Positions 36,443 to 45,568 of a DNA stretch of 64,000 nt are shown here, one piece after another. The DNA lies in the NCBI RefSeq assembly GCF_027922185.1, contig NZ_BSFE01000002.1:1-64000 (forward strand), given 5' to 3'. The notes under the pieces are model-generated. The model did no database searches. It was not told the origin of the DNA and saw nothing but the letters and a program-made list of their open reading frames with translations. The DNA is from Maricaulis virginensis. Its GTDB lineage: Bacteria > Pseudomonadota > Alphaproteobacteria > Caulobacterales > Maricaulaceae. Each line of letters opens with the position of its first letter. Within the stretch, counting starts at the first letter, position 1. The position numbers and the translations under genes are program-made.

Positions 36443-37865
36443 AGGAGCGCCAGTACCCGTCTTCCTCGTCATCATCGTCGAGGGCGTCGTCGTCGATATC
36501 GTCCTCGTCCTCCATGACAAGGCCGGAATCGGCGAAGGCCATGGCGGTCTCCTCGTCTTCTTCACCGGTTTCGGTTTCCGCCTCCTCGCTGGCGATCTCG
36601 GTGAGCTCATAGACCGAGACACTGGTCGCCGACGTCGCCTCGAAACCGGCCTTGTCGGTATCCTTGGCCGGCGGCTTGCCGGTGCGGCGGTAGAGCATGG
36701 CGCCGAACAGGCCGAACAGGATCACCGCAGCGTAGAGGAAGAGCCCCGACGTTCCCACCAGGCTCATCGTAGCGCCGGCGATCACCGGGCCGATCATCGC
36801 GCCGGTGGCATAGACCGTCAGAATGCCCGACATCATGTTGGTCGCCTGGCCCTCATCCGCGCGGTCGGCGGCGTGGGCTGCGGCAATGCCGTAATAGGAT
36901 TGCGCCCCGGCCCCCCAGATGCCGGCAATCACGAAGACCGCGATCAGCGGCAGAACGCTCGACATCAGCCCCAGTACCACGCCCGCAATGCCGGCCGTGA
37001 CCGCCAGGGCGGCGATCACGAGGCGGCGGTCGATCCGGTCGGAAATCATCCCGGCCGGCCATTGCGCGATCACGCCGCCACCGACCATGAAGGCGGAGAA
37101 GACCGCTGCCGTGGCGGCGACGGACTCGGTTCCCATCCCGCCGACATAGACGGCGTAGAGCTGCATCACCGCGCCATTGACCAGACCCGCGGATCCGGCG
37201 GCGATGACGGCGGACGGTGCGGTCTTCCAGATCCGCAGCGGACCGAAGGGCTCGGCCGAGGGCGCGGCCGGCTGGGCGCGGTTGGTGGCCGAGGCCGGGA
37301 TCAGGCTGGCCGTGTAGAGCGCGGCCACGATCATGAAGCCGACGGCCGCGCCGGGCGGGACCGAGGCGACCAGGAAGGGGCCGAGGATGAAGCCGATCTT
37401 GGCGGTCACCAGGTAGAAGCTGAGAATGGCACCGCGCTTGTCGCTGGGGGCAGCGTCGGCGACCCAGCTTTCGCCGGAGGCCAGGAAGCCGGCCACGCAC
37501 ACGCCCATGATGAACTGCATCACCAGCCACCAGGCCAGGGCGTCGCTGGCATAGAGGAGGGCGGCCGCAATCGAGGTCACGCCGGCAAAGGCGGCAACAG
37601 CACGGATATGACCGATGCGGCGGATCTCGCGCGGGGCGAAGTGTGCGCCCAGCAGGAAGCCGAAGGCATAGCCGGAGACGATGGTACCGATCTTCAGCGT
37701 CGAGGCGCCGCCGGAAATCAGCGCCAGCGGACCCACCACCGACAGGGCGCCCGCTGCCATCTGCAGCATGGCCAGGGCCAGCACGATCGCGGCGACATTT
37801 CGATAGCTTTCGCCCCGGCGCCGGGGCTCGGGGTCCAGGGCGGTGTCGTCGGTCGGATCGGTCAT
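36441..37865 (-). CDS. Major facilitator superfamily transporter, 474 aa, with acidic tail
   Basis: Twelve membrane segments are visible, with the MFS signature block after segment 2 and a mid loop of about 20 residues (PAAPSAEPFGPLRIWK). The start is MTDPTDDTALDPEPRRRGES; MPIMTDP three codons earlier is also possible. The last 60 residues are highly acidic (EDEDDIDDDALDDDDEED), unusual for this family. It lies 79 bases after the Lrp gene on the same strand and may be its target. Substrate unknown; amino acid export is a guess. Confidence 0.85.
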   Translation of the reverse strand: MTDPTDDTALDPEPRRRGESYRNVAAIVLALAMLQMAAGALSVVGPLALISGGASTLKIGTIVSGYAFGFLLGAHFAPREIRRIGHIRAVAAFAGVTSIAAALLYASDALAWWLVMQFIMGVCVAGFLASGESWVADAAPSDKRGAILSFYLVTAKIGFILGPFLVASVPPGAAVGFMIVAALYTASLIPASATNRAQPAAPSAEPFGPLRIWKTAPSAVIAAGSAGLVNGAVMQLYAVYVGGMGTESVAATAAVFSAFMVGGGVIAQWPAGMISDRIDRRLVIAALAVTAGIAGVVLGLMSSVLPLIAVFVIAGIWGAGAQSYYGIAAAHAADRADEGQATNMMSGILTVYATGAMIGPVIAGATMSLVGTSGLFLYAAVILFGLFGAMLYRRTGKPPAKDTDKAGFEATSATSVSVYELTEIASEEAETETGEEDEETAMAFADSGLVMEDEDDIDDDALDDDDEEDGYWRS

Positions 37866-37944
37866 GATGGGCATCGCGGGGTCAGCTCTCGGACGGGCAA
37901 GCTTCGCCCATCGCGTGCCCCGTATCAAGCGTGCCAAGTGCCCG

Positions 37945-38400
37945 TCAGATGGGAAGTTTTGTCGTGTTCTTGATCGCTTCCATGGCAAAGCTGGCGCTGA
38001 CGTCGGACAGGGGCGCAATGGCGATCAGCTTCTTGTAGACCTCGTCATAGGCCCGCACGTCGGGCAGGCAGAGCTTGATCAGATAGTCGATATCGCCGCT
38101 CAGCCGGTAGAATTCGACCACTTCAGGCATGCGGCGCACGCCCTCGGCAAAGCGTCCGAGCCATTCCGCATCATGCCGGCTGGTGCGCACCGCGATGAAC
38201 AGGGTGGCCTGCAGGCCCAGCGCCTCCGGGTCGAGCAGGGCGACGTGTTTCCGGATGATGCCGGCCTCGGCAAGGCGCTTCAGGCGCCGGGCGGTCGGCG
38301 TCGCGCTGAGGCCGATCAGGTCGGCCAGTTCCTGCACGGTCCGGTCGGAGTCGCTCTGGATCTCGCGCAGAAGCCGGCGGTCATAGTCGTCAATCTCCAC
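37945..38400 (-). CDS. Lrp/AsnC-family regulator, 151 aa
   Basis: GTG 38400 follows AAGGAGA. A winged helix-turn-helix at residues about 4-50 (SDRTVQELADLIGLSATPTA) precedes an alpha-beta ligand domain (RAM) of about 85 residues with FYRLSGDIDYLIKL. It is divergent from the aminotransferase gene at 38517 with 116 bases between, the usual layout for a regulator that controls its divergent gene. The likely effector is an amino acid. Confidence 0.93.
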   Translation of the reverse strand: MEIDDYDRRLLREIQSDSDRTVQELADLIGLSATPTARRLKRLAEAGIIRKHVALLDPEALGLQATLFIAVRTSRHDAEWLGRFAEGVRRMPEVVEFYRLSGDIDYLIKLCLPDVRAYDEVYKKLIAIAPLSDVSASFAMEAIKNTTKLPI

Positions 38401-38516
38401 GAACTGTCTCCTTGTTGGCGAAAATCACCATAGGTGTGCCCCTGACAGGTTTCAATTGGCGAAAATAGCCCCGGAAAACATGGTCTAGTCGCTCTTCAGC
38501 CAGGAAGGAGCAGACC

Positions 38517-40133
38517 ATGTTCGACGAAAGCCGCACCGAAACCCTCATCGACCGGGTCCGGGCCGGACTTGCGGGCGGCGATGTGCGGCTGGAAACGCCC
38601 TTCGGATCGCGGCCACTCTTCTATGCCGACTACACGGCATCCGGCCGGGCCCTGGCGGAGATCGAGGCGGTCATGCAGCGCCTGGCGTCGGACTATGCCA
38701 ATCCCCACACCGAGGACAGCGCGACCGGCCGGGCCAGCAATGCCTGGATGCGCGAGGCGGAACGCATCATCAAGTCGGCCGTCAATGCCGGTCCCGGCGA
38801 TTGCCTGATCCCGTGCGCCGCCGGCGCGACGGGCGCGATCCACAAGCTGCAGGAAATCCTGGGGCTGGCCATTCCGCCCGCCACCCGCGCCGCGCTGGGC
38901 GGTCTTGAGGACTACGAGCCTGACACCGTCGTTTTCGTCGGCCCCTACGAACACCATTCCAACGAGCTGACCTGGCGCGAGAGCCTGGCCGAGACGGTGA
39001 CCATTCCGCTGGCTGCCGATGGCGGGATCGACCTGTCCGCCCTCGCTGCCGCTCTCTCGGATCCGCGTCATGCCGGCAAGCGCAAGATCGGCGCCTTCTC
39101 CGCGGCGTCGAATGTCACCGGAGTGCGCACGGATGTCACCGCTCTGGCGCGCTGCCTGCACGCGCATGGTGCTATTATGTGTCTCGACTGCGCCGCGAGT
39201 GCACCCTATCTGCCGATCGACATGCACCCGTCCGATCCGGAAGCCGCGATCGATGCGGTGTATTTCTCGCCGCACAAATTCGTCGGCGGTCCGGGCAGCT
39301 GCGGTCTCCTCCTGTTCAATGGCGCACTCTATCCCGAACACCTCCCACCGACCCTCTCCGGCGGTGGCACGGTGCGCTATGTCTGGCCGGGCGGGCATGA
39401 TTTCATCGACGATATCGAAGCGCGCGAGCGGGCCGGAACGCCGGGCCTGCCGCAATTCGTCCGCGCTGCGCTGGTGCTGAAACTTCAGACCGAAATCGGT
39501 CATGACACGATTGCAGCGCGTGAACACCGGGCGCTGGAAACGGCCCTGTCCCGCTGGACGGCCAATCCGCGGATCGAGGTTCTCGGACCGGCCGACCCGG
39601 CCAGGCGTATCGGGATTGTTTCCTTCAACCTTTTGAGCGGCAACGGAAATCGCGTTCCGCCGCGGCTGGTGACGGTGCTGTTGAACGATCTGTTCGGGAT
39701 CCAGTCGCGCGCCGGCTGCTCCTGCGCCGGCCCTTATGGTCATCATCTGCTCGGCATCGGGGACGACGAGACCATGGCGATCCGCGAGCGGGTTCTGGCG
39801 GGCGAAACCGGCGCGCGTCCGGGCTGGTGCCGGGTCAGCCTGCACTGGACGATGAGCGCGGACGATGTCGATTTTCTCGTCTCTGCCGTCGAATTCCTCG
39901 CCGGGCACGCCGACGTGTTTGCGCGCTTCTATGATTGCGACGAGCGCACGGGCAGCTGGGCCTGGGGCGGCGATGTGCCGGAGCGCCAGGAGACGGGTTT
40001 TCCGAAGCGCCTGTTGTCAGAGCCGCAGTTTGTACGGAATTGCGAGGCGGTGCGGGATCTGCGCGAATTGCGGCGCGAGGCCTTTGCCACGGCGCGGGAC
40101 GTGCTGGCGCGCTTCAGCGATCCGGTTCACTAA
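38517..40133 (+). CDS. Class V aminotransferase-fold PLP enzyme, 538 aa
   Basis: Family landmarks: YADYTASGRALAEIEAVM at the start, the PLP lysine Lys254 in YFSPHKFVGGPGSCG, and late AGCSCAGPYGHH. This is the NifS/selenocysteine-lyase branch. A C-terminal part of about 70 residues is longer than usual and has no motif. The partner Lrp-type regulator points to an amino acid as substrate, but no exact activity can be assigned. An acidic N-terminal extension of about 25 residues precedes the conserved core. Confidence 0.85.
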   Translation: MFDESRTETLIDRVRAGLAGGDVRLETPFGSRPLFYADYTASGRALAEIEAVMQRLASDYANPHTEDSATGRASNAWMREAERIIKSAVNAGPGDCLIPCAAGATGAIHKLQEILGLAIPPATRAALGGLEDYEPDTVVFVGPYEHHSNELTWRESLAETVTIPLAADGGIDLSALAAALSDPRHAGKRKIGAFSAASNVTGVRTDVTALARCLHAHGAIMCLDCAASAPYLPIDMHPSDPEAAIDAVYFSPHKFVGGPGSCGLLLFNGALYPEHLPPTLSGGGTVRYVWPGGHDFIDDIEARERAGTPGLPQFVRAALVLKLQTEIGHDTIAAREHRALETALSRWTANPRIEVLGPADPARRIGIVSFNLLSGNGNRVPPRLVTVLLNDLFGIQSRAGCSCAGPYGHHLLGIGDDETMAIRERVLAGETGARPGWCRVSLHWTMSADDVDFLVSAVEFLAGHADVFARFYDCDERTGSWAWGGDVPERQETGFPKRLLSEPQFVRNCEAVRDLRELRREAFATARDVLARFSDPVH

Positions 40134-40135
40134 AT

Positions 40136-40741
40136 TCAGACAGGCCGCCGGTGGCGCAGTACGCCCTCGCTCGCCAGCAGGCGGTCGATGGCCTCGCGCT
40201 GGTCCGCCGTTGCCAGGGTCCGCCGTGGATAGAGCGGTGAGGCGCTGTCGCGGTCATCGATCCAGGGCGCGTCCCACAATTCGGTATTGCGGATAAAGGC
40301 CCGGGCCCGGGCCTCTCCGCCGGTTTCAAGACAGCCGACCAGACAGGTATCGACATAGGATTGCGGGATGGGATGGCCGGCGTCGGCCCGGACCTGTTCG
40401 CGGTTCACCACGATCCAGTAGCGGCCATCGGGCAGGGCGCCCTGTTCGGGATCGGCCGGCAGCACGGTCTCGCGCGGCAGCTCGGTAAAGACATAGCCGC
40501 GCTCGCGATGCCGCAGGGCATCGGTGATCTCGGTGGGCACCAGTGCGGCATCCAGCGCATGCCCGGGCGCAGCGCGGACACCGGCATAGGTCGCGGCCTC
40601 GTCCGTGTACCGGACCGTCCAGCCCCGGCGCCAGCCCAGCGCTATGACCGGCCGCGCCGGCTCGGTCAGGCCGGAATAGGTGGTGCGGCTGTAGCTGGAA
40701 AGCAGGCTGCCATAGCCGACAACATAATCTCTCGCTGACAT
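40136..40741 (-). CDS. Gamma-glutamylcyclotransferase-like protein, 201 aa
   Basis: The start MSARDYVVGYGSLLSSYSRT carries the YGSLL motif of the AIG2/GGCT fold, which binds gamma-glutamyl amines; later ALVPTEITDALRHRERGY and FIRNTELWDAPWI follow in the usual order. A role in gamma-glutamyl turnover fits with the ggt gene elsewhere in the window, but they are far apart. Convergent with the aminotransferase gene by 2 bases. Alternatives are GGACT or ChaC-type enzymes. Confidence 0.65.
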   Translation of the reverse strand: MSARDYVVGYGSLLSSYSRTTYSGLTEPARPVIALGWRRGWTVRYTDEAATYAGVRAAPGHALDAALVPTEITDALRHRERGYVFTELPRETVLPADPEQGALPDGRYWIVVNREQVRADAGHPIPQSYVDTCLVGCLETGGEARARAFIRNTELWDAPWIDDRDSASPLYPRRTLATADQREAIDRLLASEGVLRHRRPV

Positions 40742-40857
40742 GGTGACGTCCCGGTTTGCTGCGGCCCGAAAAGGCAAACGGCGCGAGCCTGCGCCCGCGC
40801 CGTTCATCTTGGGTCCGGTGCCCCCCGGGTCCAGCCCCCAATGTCAGTCGGTGCGCG

Positions 40858-41829
40858 TTATTGCGCCCGGCGGCTGGTGCGCGTGGAGTAGGAGGCCTGC
40901 GCCACCGGAACTTCTTCCGAATAGCTGTCATCCTGCACCTGCACATCCGTGCCGTAGAGATAGGTATTGCCGCGCTGCGGCGCCGGAGCGGCCCGGTTCT
41001 GGGCGACAGCCGGGATCTCGGTGCTGGTCGGCGGGTTGTAGCCCGGCAGCTCGATGTCCTCGCAGTCGACCAGGCGCCATTCCCAGCGCTCTTCGGTGCG
41101 CAGGGAGTAACGGGTGACGGTTTCCGTCTCTACCGGCACGACATGGCTGTCGACGCTGGCGTGCTGGTCGACGACCTGGATGCGGTAGGTGTCGCGCAGT
41201 TCCTCGATCGGAACCTGTTCGAAACGCGCTTCCTGGACGAGCACGTCGCGCGTGATGGTGGCGTATTCTGCAGGGTGCTCGACTTCGCGGATCTGGGCCG
41301 GCTGCACCACGATATTACGGGTGACGGTGCGATACTCGCCCTCTTCCTCGACGAGACACCAGACTTCGCCGGTCTCGCTGTCGAAGCGGGTCATCTGGGC
41401 ACCCGGCGTATAGCCCCGGCGCCAGACCATGCGCGGCTCGCGGACCATGATGGTCTCGGTCACCGTATCGTGGACCGCCGGTTCGACGACGTATTCCACA
41501 TAGGCCGGACGAACCTGCACCGTCTCGGTGACGGTCTCGTAGACCGGCTCGGTGACGATGTAGCGCATCCCGGCTTCGCGGGAGATGTATTCGCGGCGCT
41601 CCTCGCGCAGGCGCGGCGGGGCCACGGTGTAGCGCTCATAGCTGTCCTGCGTGGTGACCTGTTCGGAATAGGCGTCGTATTCCGGCGCGATCCGGACGCG
41701 GGCATAGCACTCGCCGGCGGCCGCGCTGTTCGGCGGATCCGGCGGGAACCATTCGGCATCGCCGGCAAGAGCGGCGGATGCCGAGATGAGTGCGGCGGCC
41801 GAGCCGCACAGAAGCGTGTGTCGGAGCAT
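40858..41829 (-). CDS. Secreted repeat-rich protein, 323 aa
   Basis: ATG 41829 follows GAGGGGGA. A signal peptide ends ALAGD (residue about 21). The body (about residues 50-235) is built of repeats of about 30-35 residues with the pattern PAxxxTVTExxxVxxAxxEY, for example around AYVEYVVEPAVHDTVTET, GEYRTVTRNIVVQPAQ and AEYATITRDVLVQEAR. Two cysteines lie outside the repeats. It resembles OmpA-linked repeat regions in which such beta units lie in the periplasm or at the surface, but the OmpA domain is absent here. Function unknown. Confidence 0.7.
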   Translation of the reverse strand: MLRHTLLCGSAAALISASAALAGDAEWFPPDPPNSAAAGECYARVRIAPEYDAYSEQVTTQDSYERYTVAPPRLREERREYISREAGMRYIVTEPVYETVTETVQVRPAYVEYVVEPAVHDTVTETIMVREPRMVWRRGYTPGAQMTRFDSETGEVWCLVEEEGEYRTVTRNIVVQPAQIREVEHPAEYATITRDVLVQEARFEQVPIEELRDTYRIQVVDQHASVDSHVVPVETETVTRYSLRTEERWEWRLVDCEDIELPGYNPPTSTEIPAVAQNRAAPAPQRGNTYLYGTDVQVQDDSYSEEVPVAQASYSTRTSRRAQ

Positions 41830-41997
41830 GTGATTCCCCCTCTGTCGACACTGCGGCGACCGACACGCGGCCTCGCAAATCGAGCGGATGCTAGCGCAAA
41901 TTGCAGGCATGGTTAAGAAAGATTAACCATGCCTGCCCGGAAAACACCCATCAGGGGAATTGGTGACGGATATTCCCTATCCAGTTGTTTTTGCGCG

Positions 41998-43266
41998 CTA
42001 TGGCGTAACCGTCGCGCCCATCATGGCCATCATGATGTAGCCGGTCAGCATGGCTGCCCCGGTCCCGACGATGTAACCGACCACGGCCAGCATCACGCCA
42101 ACCGGCGCCAGCGACGGATGGAAGGCGGAAGCCACCACCGGTGCCGAGGCCGCGCCGCCGATATTGGCCTTGGACCCGACCGCGATGAAGAAGGTCGGTG
42201 CCTTGATCAGCCAGGCGACGGCGAGCAGCAGGATGACGTGCACGGCCATCCAGATCAGGCCGATAATGAAGAACTCCGTGTTCCGGAAAATCGCCGTGAT
42301 GTCCATGCGCAGGCCGATCGTGGCGACCAGCACATAGATAAACACCGAACCGACTTTCATCGACCCGGCGCCGGTCAACTGGCGGGCACCCGTGAAGGAC
42401 AGGGCGACGCCTGCGACGGTGGCCGTCAGCATCAGCCAGAAGAAGCCGGAATCCAGCCCGAAATCGGTCAGGCCCGGCATGTTGGCGCCGATCCAGGGCC
42501 CCATGATATCGGCGATGACATGCGCCAGACCGGTCATGCCCAGACCGATGGCGACGATGATCATCAGGTCTTTCAGCTCGGGCACGCGCGCATGCTCCTG
42601 CTCGAACTTTTCCGCCTTGGCGCGCAGTTCGTCGACAGCGCCGGCATCGGCCTTGAGGAAACCGTCGATCTGCCTGGCATTGGCGACGCCGAGCAGCAGG
42701 ACGGCCATCCAGATATTGGCGACGATGATGTCGACGGCGATCCAGGCAGAATAGACCTCGCTGCCCACGCCGAAGAATTCATACATCGCGGCCTGGTTGG
42801 CGCCGCCGCCGATCCAGGTGCCGGCCACGGTCGCCATGCCGCGCCAGACAGCGTCCGGTCCGGTGACGCCGACGATATCGGGGAAGAGGATGCTGGCGAT
42901 GAACAGAGCGACCGGGCCGCCGATCACCACGCCGATCGTGCCGGTAAAAAACATGATCAGCGCCTTGGGCCCCAGCCGCAGTGTCGCCGGCAGGTCGGCT
43001 GACATCGTCAGAAGCACCAGGGCGGCCGGCAGCAGGTAGCGCGAGGCGACGAAATAGGTCTGCGACTCTTCCGGATCGACGATGTTGAAGAGGTTCAGGA
43101 GCGAGGGCAGGAAGTAGCAGAGCAGAAGCGGCGGGAAGATCCGGTAGAAGGTCTTCGCGGCCTTGTTCTGGAGGCTGGAGGTCCAGAATACGGCGCCCAG
43201 AAGCAGGGCGAGCAGGCCCATGACGACGGCATCATTGCTCACCAGCGGTGCGGTTTCGGCTTCCAT
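41998..43266 (-). CDS. DUF819-family membrane protein, 422 aa
   Basis: Ten or more membrane segments; the family block MATVAGTWIGGGANQAAMYE (about residue 140) and the matching late block FFIAVGSKANIGGAASAPVVA are present. The repeated GGxAN/GGAAS patches resemble transport sites of sodium-linked carriers. A hydrophilic loop of about 35 residues rich in Glu and Lys (around ELRAKAEKFEQEHARVPE) separates the halves. Members are uncharacterised; transport of a small anion or keto acid is only a guess. Confidence 0.85.
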   Translation of the reverse strand: MEAETAPLVSNDAVVMGLLALLLGAVFWTSSLQNKAAKTFYRIFPPLLLCYFLPSLLNLFNIVDPEESQTYFVASRYLLPAALVLLTMSADLPATLRLGPKALIMFFTGTIGVVIGGPVALFIASILFPDIVGVTGPDAVWRGMATVAGTWIGGGANQAAMYEFFGVGSEVYSAWIAVDIIVANIWMAVLLLGVANARQIDGFLKADAGAVDELRAKAEKFEQEHARVPELKDLMIIVAIGLGMTGLAHVIADIMGPWIGANMPGLTDFGLDSGFFWLMLTATVAGVALSFTGARQLTGAGSMKVGSVFIYVLVATIGLRMDITAIFRNTEFFIIGLIWMAVHVILLLAVAWLIKAPTFFIAVGSKANIGGAASAPVVASAFHPSLAPVGVMLAVVGYIVGTGAAMLTGYIMMAMMGATVTP

Positions 43267-43348
43267 GATCTCCCCTCGTGGATCGCGTCTGCTTTTTACA
43301 GGGGGCGGATAAGACCGGGTTTGAGGCCTGCGGGCAAGGCCGCAACGC

Positions 43349-43380
43349 AAAACGGCCCGGTCGGGGGACCGGGCCGTTTC
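43349..43380 (-). terminator. Terminator of the first M13 peptidase gene
   Basis: A 13-bp perfect stem AAACGGCCCGGTC/GACCGGGCCGTTT around a short loop, with TTTT on the minus-strand exit side. The same GGCCCGG core is used after the other two M13 genes. Confidence 0.85.
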
Positions 43381-43398
43381 GTGTGCGTGGCAGATCAC

Positions 43399-45429
43399 TT
43401 ACCAGATGGAGACGCGCTCTTCCGGCGGCAGGTAGAGGTCATGTTCCTCGGTCACGCCGAAGGCCTCGTACCAGACGTCCATATTCCGCACGACGCCATT
43501 GGTCCGGTACTGGCCGGGGCTGTGCGGGTCGGAGAGCAGTTGCGCCCGGGCCGCATCTTCCAGCTGCAGGACGCGCCAGACCTGTGCCCAGGATAGGAAG
43601 AAGCGCTGAGCCGGCGTGTAGCCATCGAGCTCTTCGGGAACGTCATGCTCGGCGGCATACATCTGGAACGCCCGCCAGGCCATCGAGAGACCGCCGATAT
43701 CGCCGATATTCTCGCCCAGGGTCAGCTGGCCGTCGACATTCATGCCCTCGACCGGCGAGAACTGCTCGTACTGTGCCACGATCTGGTCGGTGCGGGCGTC
43801 GAACTGTTCGCGCGAGGCATCGGTCCACCAGTTGCGCAGCACGCCTTCGCCATCGGACTGGCTGCCCTGATCGTCGAAACCGTGACCGATTTCGTGGCCG
43901 ATAACGGCACCGATTCCGCCGAAGTTGACGGCCGGGTCGGCATTCGGATCGAAGAAGGGCCCCTGCAGGATGGCGGCCGGGAAAACGATCTCATTGCCGG
44001 TGGAGTTGTAGTAGGCGTTCACCGTTTGCGGCGACATGCCCCACTCCCAGTGGCGGATCGGGCCGCGCAGGCGGTCGCGGCTGTCGGCACGGAACCAGGC
44101 ATTGACGCGCTCGGCATTGCCGAACAGGTCATCTTCGCGGATCTCGATGCTGGAATAGTCGGGCCAGACATCGGGATAGCCGATCTTCGGCAGGAAGGTC
44201 TCCAGCTTGGCCAGCGCTTCGGTCTGGGTCTCTTCGTCCATCCACTCGAGCGTTTCGATACGTTCACCGAGGGCAGCGCGCAGATAGCCGACCAGTTCTT
44301 CCATCTGGGCCTTGTGCTCGGCCGGGAAGTATTGCTCGACATAGATCTGGCCGATCGCCTGGCCCAGATTGCCGTTGACGAACTGGATCGCCCGGCGGTC
44401 GCGCGGACGCGGCTCAGCCGTCCCGCTCAGCGTGCGGCCCCAGAAATCGAAGGACCGCTCATAGACTTCTTCGCTCAGAAGATTGGCCGTCGCGTTGAGA
44501 TAGCCGAATGCCAGATAGTCCTGCCAGGTCTCGACGGGCGTGTCCTGGAAGATGGCGGCCGCAGCGTCGATCGCGGAGGTCTGGGAGACGATGAAATTCG
44601 TCTGGTCGGCAAAATCGCTGCCCTCGAGGAAGGCGGTCCAGTCGAACTCCGGCGCGAACTCGCGCAGCTCGTCCAGCGTCATCGGGTTGTAGGTTGCGAC
44701 ACGGTCGCGGGTCTGGGCCGGCGTCCAGTAAACCTCGGCCAGCGCCGTTTCCAGCGCGATGATCCGGTCGGCCCGGGCCTCGCCGTCCTCATAGCCCAGG
44801 AAGCCGAACATGTCGGCGATATAGGACCGGTAAGCCGCGCGGTATTCCACGAAACGCTCGTCGTCGAGCAGGTAGTAGTCGCGCGTCGGCAGGTGCAGAC
44901 CGCCCTGGTTGATGTAGACAATGTAGTGGCTGGGATCGCCTTCATTGCGCGAGATATTGGTGCCGATCATCGAAGGATAGCCGGGCAGGCCGAACAGGCG
45001 CGCGATATCGGCATGCGTTTCGGCGTCGGCGATCGGGGCCAGGCCCGGGCGCACCGGATCAATGCCGCGGGCATTGATCGTGTCGACGTCCATGTAGCTG
45101 GCATAGAGGTCGCCGACCTGCTGGGCGAGCGAACCGGCTTCGGCGTCGGACGCGGCGGAGTCCTGGATGATGCCCTCGATCCGGTCTTCCGAACGCAGAT
45201 AGAGCTCGTGGAAGGCGGTGTAGGAGGAGAAACCGGCCGGGATCTCGGTGTTCTCGAGCCAGCCTTCATTCACATAGCGGAAGAAGTCATTGCCGGGATG
45301 GATTGTGGTCGAGATGTGCTGGGTCTCGACGCCCCACTCCCCCAGCTCCGCGTCCTGGGCCTGGGCCCAGCCGGAAACCGCAAGACAAAGCGCCAGGCCG
45401 GCGGTGCCGGCGCGCAGAATGGATTTCAT
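43399..45429 (-). CDS. M13-family metallopeptidase (neprilysin-like), copy 1, 676 aa
   Basis: Catalytic zinc site HEIGH at residues 512-516 (H512, E513, H516), the third ligand and Asp in GENIGDIGG, and the substrate-binding NAYYN. Signal peptide ending WAQAQD, no lipobox, so secreted to the periplasm or beyond. The two following genes on this strand are close paralogues. Length is normal for the family. Substrate: small peptides, unknown. Confidence 0.95.
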   Translation of the reverse strand: MKSILRAGTAGLALCLAVSGWAQAQDAELGEWGVETQHISTTIHPGNDFFRYVNEGWLENTEIPAGFSSYTAFHELYLRSEDRIEGIIQDSAASDAEAGSLAQQVGDLYASYMDVDTINARGIDPVRPGLAPIADAETHADIARLFGLPGYPSMIGTNISRNEGDPSHYIVYINQGGLHLPTRDYYLLDDERFVEYRAAYRSYIADMFGFLGYEDGEARADRIIALETALAEVYWTPAQTRDRVATYNPMTLDELREFAPEFDWTAFLEGSDFADQTNFIVSQTSAIDAAAAIFQDTPVETWQDYLAFGYLNATANLLSEEVYERSFDFWGRTLSGTAEPRPRDRRAIQFVNGNLGQAIGQIYVEQYFPAEHKAQMEELVGYLRAALGERIETLEWMDEETQTEALAKLETFLPKIGYPDVWPDYSSIEIREDDLFGNAERVNAWFRADSRDRLRGPIRHWEWGMSPQTVNAYYNSTGNEIVFPAAILQGPFFDPNADPAVNFGGIGAVIGHEIGHGFDDQGSQSDGEGVLRNWWTDASREQFDARTDQIVAQYEQFSPVEGMNVDGQLTLGENIGDIGGLSMAWRAFQMYAAEHDVPEELDGYTPAQRFFLSWAQVWRVLQLEDAARAQLLSDPHSPGQYRTNGVVRNMDVWYEAFGVTEEHDLYLPPEERVSIW

Positions 45430-45518
45430 GGATTTTCCCCATTTGAAACTAGACAGCAGGGGGAAGATGCCGGGCGAAGCCCGTCGGCTGTGTGGGGACT
45501 TCCTTACGGTTCAGCAAG

Positions 45519-45550
45519 AAAAAGGCCCGGTCCTGCGACCGGGCCTGATC
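45519..45550 (-). terminator. Terminator of the second M13 peptidase gene
   Basis: A 10-bp stem AGGCCCGGTC/GACCGGGCCT (45523-45532, 45537-45546) with AAAAA on the plus-strand left, i.e. a T-run for the minus-strand transcript. Confidence 0.85.
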
Positions 45551-45568
45551 CTGTAGGCGGAGGCTCGC

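Noticed and set aside
36384..37973. Plus-strand frame of 529 codons over the MFS gene
   Set aside because: Gly/Asp/His-rich shadow of the transporter.
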